Shown: positions 1 to 7,131 of the stretch, one piece after another | Layout of the letters: each line of letters opens with the position of its first letter | How positions within the stretch are numbered: position 1 is the first letter of the stretch | Assembly (NCBI GenBank): GCA_020161295.1 | Contig: JAIUOA010000022.1 | Location: forward strand, 1-34,298 | DNA: 34,298 nt | Reading direction: 5' to 3' | Origin: Bacillota bacterium | Lineage (GTDB): Bacteria; Bacillota; Clostridia; Peptostreptococcales; Acidaminobacteraceae | Translations under genes and position numbers: made by a program | Notes under the pieces: generated by a model | What the model was told of the DNA's origin: nothing | The model's database searches: none | The model's input: the letters and a program-made list of their open reading frames with translations, nothing else

Positions 1-14
1 TATAACTTCCACCA
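1..14 (+). tRNA. 3' end of a tRNA, cut by the window edge (possibly tRNA-Val)
   Basis: The first 14 bases read as the end of an acceptor arm (AACTTCC), a discriminator A and an encoded CCA. The matching 5' arm would be GGAAGTT, which is known from tRNA-Val in Clostridia, and Val directly before Asp-Thr-Tyr is a common order. The anticodon lies outside the window, so the identity is a guess. Confidence 0.6.
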
Positions 15-17
15 TTC

Positions 18-37
18 GGATTTACTTGCGTAAATCC
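18..37. repeat. short perfect hairpin in tRNA spacer
   Basis: GGATTTAC (18-25) and GTAAATCC (30-37) form a perfect 8-bp stem with a 4-base loop between two tRNA genes. There is no T tract, so it does not look like a terminator. It may be an RNA processing signal or a copy of the same kind of palindrome seen at 551-573. Confidence 0.7.
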
Positions 38-41
38 ACGC

Positions 42-118
42 GGTCCAGTAGTTCAGTCGGTTAGAACGCTAGCCTGTCACGCTAGAGGTCGACGGTTCGA
101 GTCCGTTCTGGATCGCCA
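42..118 (+). tRNA. tRNA-Asp (GTC)
   Basis: Acceptor arms GGTCCAG/CTGGATC, anticodon loop CTGTCAC between CTAGC/GCTAG, T-loop GGTTCGAGTCC and encoded CCA at 116-118. Confidence 0.97.
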
Positions 119-122
119 TTTT

Positions 123-198
<76 letters not shown>

Positions 199-211
199 TT
201 TTTTTAATCGT

Positions 212-296
212 GGAGGGGTTCCCGAGTGGCCAAAGGGGGCGGACTGTAAATCCGTTATCAGCGATTTCGAAGGTTCGAATCCTTCTCCCTCCACCA
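212..296 (+). tRNA. tRNA-Tyr (GTA)
   Basis: Class II tRNA with a long variable arm. Acceptor arms GGAGGGG/TCCCTCC, anticodon loop CTGTAAA, encoded CCA. Confidence 0.96.
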
Positions 297-305
297 CTTT
301 ACTGA

Positions 306-379
306 GCGGGTGTAGCTCAATGGTAGAGCCCCAGCCTTCCAAGCTGGTTGTGAGAGTTCGATTCTCTTCACCCGCTCCA
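306..379 (+). tRNA. tRNA-Gly (TCC)
   Basis: Acceptor arms GCGGGTG/CACCCGC, anticodon stem CCAGC/GCTGG around loop CTTCCAA, encoded CCA. Confidence 0.97.
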
Positions 380-388
380 TTATATCAT

Positions 389-463
389 TGGGGATTCGCC
401 AAGCGGTAAGGCAACGGACTTTGACTCCGTCATTCATAGGTTCAAATCCTATATCCCCAGCCA
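389..463 (+). tRNA. tRNA-Gln (TTG)
   Basis: Acceptor arms TGGGGAT/ATCCCCA, anticodon stem ACGGA/TCCGT around loop CTTTGAC, encoded CCA. Confidence 0.96.
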
Positions 464-470
464 TCTACCC

Positions 471-546
471 GATCCATTAGCTCAGTCGGTAGAGCACCTG
501 ACTTTTAATCAGGGTGTCCCGCGTTCGAGTCGCGGATGGATCACCA
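471..546 (+). tRNA. tRNA-Lys (TTT)
   Basis: Acceptor arms GATCCAT/ATGGATC, anticodon stem CCTGA/TCAGG around loop CTTTTAA, encoded CCA. Confidence 0.96.
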
Positions 547-550
547 TCTA

Positions 551-573
551 CAAATTTCACAACGTGAAATTTG
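551..573. repeat. perfect 10-bp hairpin in the long tRNA spacer
   Basis: CAAATTTCAC (551-560), a 3-base loop AAC, and GTGAAATTTG (564-573). It is the first of four consecutive hairpins in the only long spacer of the tRNA array. No T tract follows, so it is not a standard terminator. Confidence 0.8.
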
Positions 574-582
574 CCCGACATA

Positions 583-599
583 GGAAATCGAAGATTTCC
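583..599. repeat. perfect 7-bp hairpin in the long tRNA spacer
   Basis: GGAAATC (583-589), loop GAA, GATTTCC (593-599). Second hairpin of the spacer; similar build (A/T-rich arms, 3-base loop) to 551-573. Confidence 0.75.
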
Positions 600-607
600 A
601 GGAGGGT

Positions 608-638
608 GTACAGTAACATTGACTCAAAGTAACTGTAC
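608..638. repeat. imperfect hairpin in the long tRNA spacer
   Basis: GTACAGT (608-614) pairs with ACTGTAC (632-638). The stem continues past one A-A mismatch with AC/GT, leaving an 11-base loop. Third hairpin of the spacer. Confidence 0.65.
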
Positions 639-656
639 GAAATTTAAATGACTTAG

Positions 657-669
657 GCAACGCAGTTGC
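657..669. repeat. 5-bp hairpin in the long tRNA spacer
   Basis: GCAAC (657-661), loop GCA, GTTGC (665-669), fourth hairpin of the spacer. The stem is short and taken alone would be unremarkable. No gene is visible in 547-682. Confidence 0.45.
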
Positions 670-682
670 TAGATTAATTCAT

Positions 683-771
683 GGAGAGGTACCGAAGCGG
701 TCACAACGGGGCGGTCTTGAAAACCGTTAGGGTGCAAGCCCACGTGGGTTCGAATCCCACCCTCTCCGCCA
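683..771 (+). tRNA. tRNA-Ser (TGA)
   Basis: Class II tRNA with long variable arm. Acceptor arms GGAGAGG/CCTCTCC, anticodon loop CTTGAAA, discriminator G, encoded CCA. Confidence 0.96.
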
Positions 772-787
772 ATTTTCATCATTCAAT

Positions 788-879
788 GGAGAAGTACTCA
801 AGTGGCTGAAGAGGCTCCCCTGCTAAGGGAGTAGGTCTCGACAAGGGACGCGAGGGTTCAAATCCCTCCTTCTCCGCCA
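788..879 (+). tRNA. tRNA-Ser (GCT)
   Basis: Class II tRNA with long variable arm. Acceptor arms GGAGAAG/CTTCTCC, anticodon stem CTCCC/GGGAG around loop CTGCTAA, discriminator G, encoded CCA. Confidence 0.96.
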
Positions 880-901
880 TTGAATTTAAGGATGCTCATT
901 T

Positions 902-978
902 GGGCCATTAGCTCAGTTGGTTAGAGCATCCGGCTCATAACCGGATGGTCCGGGGTTCGAGTCCCTGATGGCCCACCA
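902..978 (+). tRNA. tRNA with CAT anticodon (elongator Met or lysidine-modified Ile2)
   Basis: Acceptor arms GGGCCAT/ATGGCCC, anticodon stem TCCGG/CCGGA around loop CTCATAA, encoded CCA. The first acceptor base pair is a normal G-C, so it is not the initiator. CAT is shared by elongator Met and by Ile2 (whose C34 becomes lysidine); the sequence alone does not let me separate them. Confidence 0.92.
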
Positions 979-997
979 TTTAGCAAAATAGTTATAT

Positions 998-1073
998 AGG
1001 GGTGTAGCTCAGCTGGTAGAGCAGCGGTCTCCAAAACCGCGTGTCGTGGGTTCGAAGCCTGTCACCCCTGCCA
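998..1073 (+). tRNA. tRNA-Trp (CCA)
   Basis: Acceptor arms AGGGGTG/CACCCCT, anticodon stem GCGGT/ACCGC around loop CTCCAAA, discriminator G, encoded 3' CCA. Confidence 0.96.
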
Positions 1074-1094
1074 TTTCTTTTTTAACAATTTAAT

Positions 1095-1171
1095 CGGGGT
1101 GTAGCGCAGTTTGGTAGCGCATCTGGTTTGGGACCAGAGGGCCGCGGGTTCAAATCCTGCCACCCCGACCA
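1095..1171 (+). tRNA. tRNA-Pro (TGG)
   Basis: Acceptor arms CGGGGTG/CACCCCG, anticodon stem TCTGG/CCAGA around loop TTTGGGA, encoded CCA. Confidence 0.96.
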
Positions 1172-1185
1172 TTTTAAAAATTCAT

Positions 1186-1262
<77 letters not shown>

Positions 1263-1301
1263 TGAAATTTTAGCTTGAAATAGTTTTCTATTTTAAGCCT
1301 T

Positions 1302-1377
1302 GCCCAGATAGCTCAGTCGGTAGAGCAGGGGACTGAAAATCCCCGTGTCGGTGGTTCGATTCCGCCTCTGGGCACCA
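1302..1377 (+). tRNA. tRNA-Phe (GAA)
   Basis: Acceptor arms GCCCAGA/TCTGGGC, anticodon stem GGGGA/TCCCC around loop CTGAAAA, discriminator A, encoded CCA. Last gene of the array. Confidence 0.96.
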
Positions 1378-1380
1378 TCT

Positions 1381-1414
1381 AAGGACGTCTTTCATTAGAA
1401 GGGTGTCTTTTTTT
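1381..1414 (+). terminator. intrinsic terminator of the tRNA array
   Basis: GGACGTCTTTC (1383-1393) pairs, with some G-U pairs, to GAAGGGTGTCT (1398-1408) around the loop ATTA. A run of seven T follows. It lies 3 bases after tRNA-Phe, so it should end the array transcript. Confidence 0.8.
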
Positions 1415-1440
1415 ATGCTCAAAATGCCCAAAACGCCCAA

Positions 1441-1480
1441 AATACATAAAGAGTTGATGCATGGTACGTTACATCAACTC
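1441..1480 (-). terminator. probable terminator of the minus-strand nuclease gene
   Basis: GAGTTGATG (1451-1459) and CATCAACTC (1472-1480) form a 9-bp stem 14 bases past the stop codon of the minus-strand gene. Read on the minus strand the hairpin is followed by a T-rich stretch (TTTATGTATTTT). Confidence 0.65.
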
Positions 1481-1494
1481 TAGTAAGAGACACT

Positions 1495-2469
1495 TTAGTC
1501 TGGAAGAAGCTGCGCTAAGATGATCTCAATTGTCTTCTCATAGATTTTTTCCAGTGTTTCATAGATAGGCTGCTTTTCATAGAGCACAAGGCAGGCAGTG
1601 ACGAGGTCATGAGATAACTCAGAAAGACTTTGGTCGTAAATCAATTTTGGATTGATAAAGTCAAGCTTATGACCATTTGAATCGGTAAGCGGGACTGTTT
1701 TTAGACGCAAGGTTGCCTCTGTTTCCTCATAATGAAAGGCAATGTCATGACGTTCAAAAATGAGTTCTGTGAGGCAAATGCGTTTATCGAGATGGAATGT
1801 GATGGTGATGGTGTTTTCTTTAATCTTCGGTGCAGATGCATACCACTTTGTGCCGCGTAAAGACATCAGAAATGGAAAAGGATTTTCATCTGGATGTGTG
1901 ATATTGAAAAGGGGAATCATATTTAACAGGTCATCATAGTTATGCAATAAAATGGATTTTTTTAGTGCGAGATCTTTAGTCTCGATATAGGCATGATATA
2001 AAATAATGCTGTCCTTTCCGCTGATGAGATCATCTCGGTGTATCCCCACATGGCGCTCAATAGTCTTAAGTTTAAGGTCACTTAGGCTTAGTAGTGCTTG
2101 ATGGGATCTGGCATATTTGAGCAGGTCAAAGTTTGCCAGCTTTGGGAGGGAATAGTCTATCTTGTAATGGGCATAACGCGCGTTGATGAATGGCAGATCA
2201 AAAGCATTGCCATTGAAGCTGATGAAGAAATCGATATCGTATGCCGTGATGATTTTTCTTAGCTCGAGTAGCATTTCACGTTCAGAACCATAATCGTCGT
2301 TGAATAATTGTATGAGTTGCTTGGTATCTTTCGTGATTAACACCAGGCCGATAATGACGAGTTTATTTTTATGGCTTAAGCCATCGGTTTCTATATCGAT
2401 AAATAGCGTCGGTTGATGAAGTAAACGACGATCGGTAACTGAAGGTAGGGGATAACTGAATATTTCCAT
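1495..2469 (-). CDS. YprB-type RNase H-like (DnaQ-fold) exonuclease domain protein
   Basis: A 324-residue protein with an N-terminal 3'-5' exonuclease/RNase H-like fold of the YprB type, expected to be a metal-dependent nuclease; its substrate is unknown. The acidic motif FIDIETDG lies near residues 23-30, followed by FNGNAFDLPFINARY and FDLLKYARS in the middle and a YDDLLNM motif that should supply the last metal ligand. The C-terminal ~130 residues match nothing I recognise. An ATG four codons upstream (2481) is possible, but GGAG sits 6 bases before the ATG at 2469 and the upstream ATG has no good ribosome site, so I chose 2469. It is transcribed alone, divergently from the Gate-domain pair. 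Some bacterial YprB proteins also carry TPR repeats; none are evident here. Confidence 0.85.
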   Translation of the reverse strand: MEIFSYPLPSVTDRRLLHQPTLFIDIETDGLSHKNKLVIIGLVLITKDTKQLIQLFNDDYGSEREMLLELRKIITAYDIDFFISFNGNAFDLPFINARYAHYKIDYSLPKLANFDLLKYARSHQALLSLSDLKLKTIERHVGIHRDDLISGKDSIILYHAYIETKDLALKKSILLHNYDDLLNMIPLFNITHPDENPFPFLMSLRGTKWYASAPKIKENTITITFHLDKRICLTELIFERHDIAFHYEETEATLRLKTVPLTDSNGHKLDFINPKLIYDQSLSELSHDLVTACLVLYEKQPIYETLEKIYEKTIEIILAQLLPD

Positions 2470-2498
2470 TTTTAACTCCATTCTTACAGGATAGTTAT

Positions 2499-2527
2499 AG
2501 TCTAACGGAAGGCATGCTGGTCGTCAA
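2499..2527 (-). promoter_or_regulatory. sigma-A type promoter for the minus-strand nuclease gene
   Basis: On the minus strand, TTGACG (complement of 2522-2527) and TAGACT (complement of 2499-2504) are separated by exactly 17 bases, about 30 bases before the chosen start codon. Confidence 0.55.
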
Positions 2528-2655
2528 TGTTTACAATGCATGACCGTGTTCATATGGTTGTATTTCGTTAATTAAAACTGGATATGTGAATTAAAATATG
2601 GTAACATAAAGGCGATGTCATTTTATTCTACAGGCGAAATATCAGGAGGCGTGCG

Positions 2656-3075
2656 TTGGTTACACGCGATACATTTAAAAGAGGGATACTGAATGGCTTT
2701 AAGACGTTATGGATATTATCCAAGGTTCTGGTGCCTGTGTACCTCATCGTGACAATAATTAGCATGACACCGATTATCGAGTGGATCGCTGTAGCATTTA
2801 AACCACTCATGTTCTTGTTCGGATTGCCGGGCGAAGCTGCAATCGTACTCGTTCTCGGAAATACACTGAATTTATATGCAGCACTTGGGGCGATAGCCTC
2901 ATTGACTTTGACGGTTAAGCAGATTACGATACTAGCAGTGATGCTTGCTTTTTCACATTCGATGATCGTGGAAACGGCGATATTCAAGAAGCTTAAGGTA
3001 CCGGCATTTAAAATCGTCGCACTCAGGATTGGACTTGGACTCGCCAGTGGTGTGTTCCTCAATCTTGTGATTTAG
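2656..3075 (+). CDS. Gate (nucleoside-recognition) domain membrane protein, first of a pair
   Basis: A 139-residue membrane protein with three to four hydrophobic segments (about residues 18-36, 57-72, 76-100, 120-139). Composition and layout match the Gate domain found in nucleoside transporters, FeoB and the spore maturation proteins SpmA/SpmB. The start is TTG, with AGGAGG 6 bases upstream. A second Gate protein follows 10 bases after the stop, so the two probably assemble together like an SpmA/SpmB pair, but each is shorter than SpmA. The transported molecule is unknown. The conserved asparagine in GNTLNLYAALGA is typical of the family. It is probably co-transcribed with the next gene and possibly with the HD-GYP gene. 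Confidence 0.75.
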   Translation: MVTRDTFKRGILNGFKTLWILSKVLVPVYLIVTIISMTPIIEWIAVAFKPLMFLFGLPGEAAIVLVLGNTLNLYAALGAIASLTLTVKQITILAVMLAFSHSMIVETAIFKKLKVPAFKIVALRIGLGLASGVFLNLVI

Positions 3076-3085
3076 GGGGCTGTGT

Positions 3086-3529
3086 ATGGAACTTCTTGAG
3101 ATATTTTTTGAAAAGGGAATCGTCGGTAGCATCAAATCGGTATGGGGAATTGCTATTATCGTGATACCGCTTATGCTTTTTATGGAGATTGCAAAGGACC
3201 TTAAGGTCCTCGATTATATCGGTAAATTATTTAAGCCTGTGACGAAGCTATTTAATGCCCATGAAAAGTCAGGCTTTCCATTGGCGGTGGGCATCATATT
3301 CGGCATTTCTTATGGTGCAGGCGTTTTGATTAAGTCCACTGAAGATGGCGATATCGATAGCAAAAGCTTGCTCATCATATCGGTCTTTCTAGCGGCTTGC
3401 CACGCCATCGTCGAAGACACGCTTTTGTTCGTTGCTGTGGGGGCAACTGGCATGACCATCATTTTAATGCGTGTACTGGTTGCTTTCATAGTAACCATGA
3501 TCATATCTAGATTTATAAAGTCCAATTAG
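3086..3529 (+). CDS. Gate (nucleoside-recognition) domain membrane protein, second of a pair
   Basis: A 147-residue membrane protein partnering the preceding gene. Hydrophobic segments lie near residues 18-34, 68-84, 92-105 and 118-142. Family features seen are SGFPLAVGIIFGISYGAG in the middle and an ACHAIVEDTLLF segment, which resembles the SpmB/Gate signature with His and Glu in a membrane helix. The ribosome site is the AGGGGG overlapping the stop codon of its partner, so translation is probably coupled. Function is inferred only as a two-component membrane complex; spore maturation and transport are both possible. Confidence 0.75.
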   Translation: MELLEIFFEKGIVGSIKSVWGIAIIVIPLMLFMEIAKDLKVLDYIGKLFKPVTKLFNAHEKSGFPLAVGIIFGISYGAGVLIKSTEDGDIDSKSLLIISVFLAACHAIVEDTLLFVAVGATGMTIILMRVLVAFIVTMIISRFIKSN

Positions 3530-3549
3530 AAGGACTACGGGGGTGACAA

Positions 3550-4620
3550 ATGAAGGAAATTGCTATCGATGAACTGAGTATTGGCGTTTGTCTGTCAAAG
3601 GACATCTACAATGACCTGGGCAACATTATACTAGCACAGGGCACAGAAATTTCAAGTAGACATCTAGAGTATTTCAGAAATCACGGCATTCAGTATGTTT
3701 ATGTTGATGAGGACTTTATCTCTAAGCCTGAGGAAAAGGGTGTACGACTTCAGGCTTCAAGCAAATACCGTGAACTCAATAGCAATTATGCAGCAGTTCT
3801 TCAGCATTTTAAGGGCCTTTATTTTCAGGTTCAGAACAAGGATTTTAAGCTCGATATTAAGGAGATGGAAGATGACATTAAGCCTTTAGTGGACACACTT
3901 CTCTCTGATAATGACATATTAGGAAGCATGCGACTTTTATCGTTTCATGAGAGTTACCACTTTACCCACGCGGTTAATGTCTCCATGTTAGGAGCTATGC
4001 TGGGAAAGTGGCTGGGGCTCAACCGTCAAATGATTTATTCTATCGCCTTAGCTGGATTACTTCATGATATCGGTAAAACGCAGATTCCAGAAGAAATTCT
4101 GCTTAAGAAAGGTCGCCTAAGCTTTCCAGAACTGGAAATGGTTCGGTCACATGCAAAGCTGGGATATGATCTGTTAAAGGATAATCCAGCGATTCCGCGT
4201 GATGTACTGGCGGCGATTTTGTTCCATCACGAACGCAGTGATGGCAGTGGCTATCCAAGTGGATTAAAAGAGGAGCAAACGCCATATCTTGCGCGGATCA
4301 TCAGCGTGGTCGATGTTTTTGACGCCATCACCTCTGACCGTTTTTATAAGCAAAAGGTATCGTCCTTTAAAGCATTTAACATCATTAAAGATGAGAGCTT
4401 CAGAGGGCTTGACCCACAGATTTCGGATGTTTTCATGAGCAACATCGCCTCCTATTTCATCAATAACCGCGTTAAGCTTTCCGATGGAAGAGTGGGTGAA
4501 GTGGTATATGTGAACAAATTTGCGCTTAACAGACCACTGATTAGAGTCGGTGAGCAGTTTATCGATTTATCCTCCGATTATTCGTTGGACATAGAAGAGG
4601 TTTTACCGCCACAGCATTAA
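3550..4620 (+). CDS. HD-GYP domain protein, probable cyclic di-GMP phosphodiesterase
   Basis: A 356-residue soluble protein. Residues 1-55 form a small N-terminal region of the kind often seen before HD-GYP domains (an IGVCLSKDIYNDLGNIIL stretch). Residues 125-310 are the HD-GYP domain: H140, the HD dyad at 172-173 in LLHDIGKTQIP, H201, HH at 226-227, and the GYP motif at 234-236 in SDGSGYPSGL, followed by D255 in VVDVFDAITSDR. These are the metal- and substrate-binding residues of the family, so the enzyme should hydrolyse cyclic di-GMP. No membrane segment or receiver domain is present. It follows the Gate pair by 20 bases, and a terminator follows it. Confidence 0.9.
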   Translation: MKEIAIDELSIGVCLSKDIYNDLGNIILAQGTEISSRHLEYFRNHGIQYVYVDEDFISKPEEKGVRLQASSKYRELNSNYAAVLQHFKGLYFQVQNKDFKLDIKEMEDDIKPLVDTLLSDNDILGSMRLLSFHESYHFTHAVNVSMLGAMLGKWLGLNRQMIYSIALAGLLHDIGKTQIPEEILLKKGRLSFPELEMVRSHAKLGYDLLKDNPAIPRDVLAAILFHHERSDGSGYPSGLKEEQTPYLARIISVVDVFDAITSDRFYKQKVSSFKAFNIIKDESFRGLDPQISDVFMSNIASYFINNRVKLSDGRVGEVVYVNKFALNRPLIRVGEQFIDLSSDYSLDIEEVLPPQH

Positions 4621-4626
4621 ATCATA

Positions 4627-4659
4627 AGTGCAGAAGCGTTTCGCGTCTCTGCACTTTTT
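4627..4659 (+). terminator. intrinsic terminator after the HD-GYP gene
   Basis: AGTGCAGA (4627-4634) and TCTGCACT (4648-4655) flank an inner GCG-TTT-CGC stem and are followed by five T. Confidence 0.85.
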
Positions 4660-4679
4660 CTAATAAGAAGGAGTAGCAA

Positions 4680-5852
4680 GTGAACATTTACTTAGATTAT
4701 GCGGCAACCACTCCCATAAGCCTTGAAGTGAAGGAAGTCATGATTAACCACTTTGATACTTTTGGTAATCCATCATCCTTACATCACCTGGGTGTAGTCG
4801 CTGAAAAGCTGATTAAACAAGCGAGAAAGCAGGTTTCTGATGCGCTGGGGGTCAATGAACGAGAAATTATTTTTACTTCAGGCGGTACAGAAGCAAACAA
4901 TTTAGCCATACAGGGACTTACACTGAATAGGACCAACGTACGTTACATTACCTCTCAGATTGAACACCCCTCTGTACTGGGAATCTTTGAATGGCTCGAA
5001 AAAAATGGGGCTGACGTGGTCTATTTGCCAGTGGACGAGCAAGGTCGTGTCATGCTTGAAGCGCTGAAAAGCGCATTGTCAAAAGAGACAGTACTGGTAA
5101 GCGTCATGGCGGTTAATAACGAAACTGGTACGATTCAGCCGGTTCAGGAAATCGGAACCATGATTCAGACGTTTAATCGGGAGTTTCAGGCACAAGTCCG
5201 TTTTCATGTGGATGCGGTTCAAGCGTTTGGTAAGTTTACGCTGATGCCAGAGAAACTGAATGTGGATGCGATGAGCATCAGCGCTCATAAGATTGGCGGT
5301 CCTAAAGGGATTGGTGCGCTCTATGTAAAAAAAGGCATCAACCTCAAACCGCTGATGTTTGGCGGGCAGCAGGAGCAAGGACTGAGACCAGGAACGGAAA
5401 ATGGCCTGGGAATCGTGGCTTTCGGAAAAGCGGCAGAGCTGGCCAAAAACCACATGGCCCAGCGTGAGTCATATATTAAGGAGATTAAAGCGACCTTCAT
5501 CAATGCCCTGATGCAGGAACCTGAAATTATCATCAATGGTACTGCAGATGCTGGCGCTAGTCCGTATATAATCAACCTCAGTGTCATGGGGGTTAAAGGA
5601 GAAGTCCTTCTGCATACCCTAGAAATGAAAGGGTTGTATGTGGCGACGGGCTCGGCGTGCTCATCGAAGAAAAAAGTGGCTTCACACGTTCTCAGAGCGA
5701 TGAAACTAAATGATGCGAGACTGGAAGGGGCTATTAGGATTAGCTTTAGTCATTTGACGACCATCGAGGAAGTTAAAATGGCCACGGATATATTGATAGA
5801 ATCGGCGAAGACACTGAGAAGCATCATGTCCAGCAAGCATAGGAAGAAGTAA
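4680..5852 (+). CDS. cysteine desulfurase (NifS/IscS-like), sulfur donor for ThiI
   Basis: A 390-residue PLP enzyme that takes sulfur from cysteine as a persulfide on its own cysteine. Visible features: DYAATTP at 6-12, SGGTEANN at 67-74, H96 in EHPSV, D178 in VDAVQ, the PLP lysine K204 in SAHKIGGPKG, and the persulfide cysteine C327 in TGSACSS. The long loop around C327 is typical of group I enzymes. It starts at GTG with GAAGGAG upstream. thiI follows 14 bases later; in Bacillus subtilis a dedicated desulfurase (NifZ) next to ThiI serves tRNA 4-thiouridine, and that is the most likely job here. Full length; no oddities. Confidence 0.93.
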   Translation: MNIYLDYAATTPISLEVKEVMINHFDTFGNPSSLHHLGVVAEKLIKQARKQVSDALGVNEREIIFTSGGTEANNLAIQGLTLNRTNVRYITSQIEHPSVLGIFEWLEKNGADVVYLPVDEQGRVMLEALKSALSKETVLVSVMAVNNETGTIQPVQEIGTMIQTFNREFQAQVRFHVDAVQAFGKFTLMPEKLNVDAMSISAHKIGGPKGIGALYVKKGINLKPLMFGGQQEQGLRPGTENGLGIVAFGKAAELAKNHMAQRESYIKEIKATFINALMQEPEIIINGTADAGASPYIINLSVMGVKGEVLLHTLEMKGLYVATGSACSSKKKVASHVLRAMKLNDARLEGAIRISFSHLTTIEEVKMATDILIESAKTLRSIMSSKHRKK

Positions 5853-5866
5853 TAGGAGAAAGTAAA

Positions 5867-7072
5867 ATGAGAGAAATGATCCTCGTCAGGTATGGCGAAA
5901 TTGGTTTAAAAGGGAAGAACATTAGAACCTTCGAAAAGAAGCTCGTCTCGAACATAAAAAAAGCAGTTAGCCATATTCCTAATATCACCATCATCGATCG
6001 TCATGGTCGGGTGATGGTGGAGTATGATCCTGGAATGCAGGAAATGGTAATCGAATCGGTGAAAAAGGTTTTCGGTGTCGTTTCGCTTAGCCCTGCTACT
6101 CAGATGGACCGCGACCTAGAAAATTTGAAGGTCCAGTGTCTTGCCCTCATTACGAAGCTCGCTGAAGAAACTGGCGCAAAGACTTTTAAAGTTGAAACTA
6201 GAAGAGCCGATAAAAATTATCCTTATACCACGCCTGAAATCAACCATGCCGTCGGGGGCTATATTTTTCAAAACCACGGAGGACTCCGTGTGGATGTGAA
6301 TCGCCCTGATATCATGCTGACCATCGAAATCAGGGAGTCAGCCTATGTGTTCAGTAAGCGTATAAGCGGACCGGGGGGCATGCCTTACGGCAGCGCTGGT
6401 AAGGGATTACTCTTATTATCAGGCGGAATCGATAGCCCTGTGGCGGGTTATTTGATGGCAAAACGTGGCCTTGAGCTGGAAGCCATCCACTTTCATTCGT
6501 ATCCGTTCACCAGTGAGCGTGCACTCGATAAGGTTATCGAGCTTGCTTCTAGACTCACTTACTACACGGGAAATCTTAAAATTCACAACATCAATATCCT
6601 AGAGATTCAAAAGGCCATCAATGTGAATTGTCCATCTGAAGAAATGACCATTTTATCAAGGTGCTTCATGATGAAGATTGCCGATCGCATCGCAAAACAG
6701 TTTTACTGTAAGGGATTGGTAACCGGAGAGAATTTAGGCCAGGTTGCGAGTCAGACCATCGAGGGAATGACAGTGACGGGTAGTATGACCGACCTTCCTG
6801 TTTTTAGACCGCTTACTGCATATGATAAAAATGAAATCATCGAAGTCGCCAAACGTATCGAGACATTTGAAACCTCCATTCTTCCCTTTGAGGATTGTTG
6901 CACAGTGTTTCTACCAGATCGCGTGGTGACCAAACCAAAGCTGGAAAAAATCAACGCCTCTTTAGCATTATTAGATGTTGAAGGGTTAATCGATGAAGCG
7001 ATTAAGGATAAGGAAACCATCATCATCGTAGGTGGTGAGGTCGTCAGACGCTTCAAGCCGAATGTAGAATAA
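5867..7072 (+). CDS. thiI: tRNA 4-thiouridine synthase ThiI
   Basis: A 401-residue protein that adenylates U8 of tRNA and replaces its oxygen with sulfur. The N-terminal ferredoxin-like region and THUMP domain occupy about residues 1-165. The PP-loop ATP pyrophosphatase domain starts with SGGIDS at 185-190 and contains the CFMM and C-rich region near the end (EDCCTVF). There is no C-terminal rhodanese domain, unlike the E. coli protein, so sulfur should pass directly from the neighbouring desulfurase, as in Gram-positive bacteria. Ribosome site AGGAG lies 9 bases upstream. The gene converges on the large penicillin-binding protein gene with a shared terminator between. Confidence 0.95.
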   Translation: MREMILVRYGEIGLKGKNIRTFEKKLVSNIKKAVSHIPNITIIDRHGRVMVEYDPGMQEMVIESVKKVFGVVSLSPATQMDRDLENLKVQCLALITKLAEETGAKTFKVETRRADKNYPYTTPEINHAVGGYIFQNHGGLRVDVNRPDIMLTIEIRESAYVFSKRISGPGGMPYGSAGKGLLLLSGGIDSPVAGYLMAKRGLELEAIHFHSYPFTSERALDKVIELASRLTYYTGNLKIHNINILEIQKAINVNCPSEEMTILSRCFMMKIADRIAKQFYCKGLVTGENLGQVASQTIEGMTVTGSMTDLPVFRPLTAYDKNEIIEVAKRIETFETSILPFEDCCTVFLPDRVVTKPKLEKINASLALLDVEGLIDEAIKDKETIIIVGGEVVRRFKPNVE

Positions 7073-7115
7073 AAAATAGAGCAGTGAACTCATGTTGAGA
7101 TCACTGCTCTATTTT
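7073..7115. terminator. bidirectional terminator between thiI and the penicillin-binding protein gene
   Basis: AAAATAGAGCAGTGA (7073-7087) and TCACTGCTCTATTTT (7101-7115) form a perfect 15-bp stem. The T tracts are usable on both strands, stronger on the minus strand. Confidence 0.9.
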
Positions 7116-7131
7116 ATCTTAAAGATTTAAA

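Noticed and set aside
258..464. Minus-strand open frame across the tRNA genes.
   Set aside because: It lies entirely over tRNA-Tyr, Gly and Gln; such frames with motifs like GIGFEP are common false genes opposite tRNAs.
2656..3135. Minus-strand open frames opposite the Gate-domain genes.
   Set aside because: The plus-strand frames have ribosome sites and conserved membrane-protein patterns; the opposite frames have neither.
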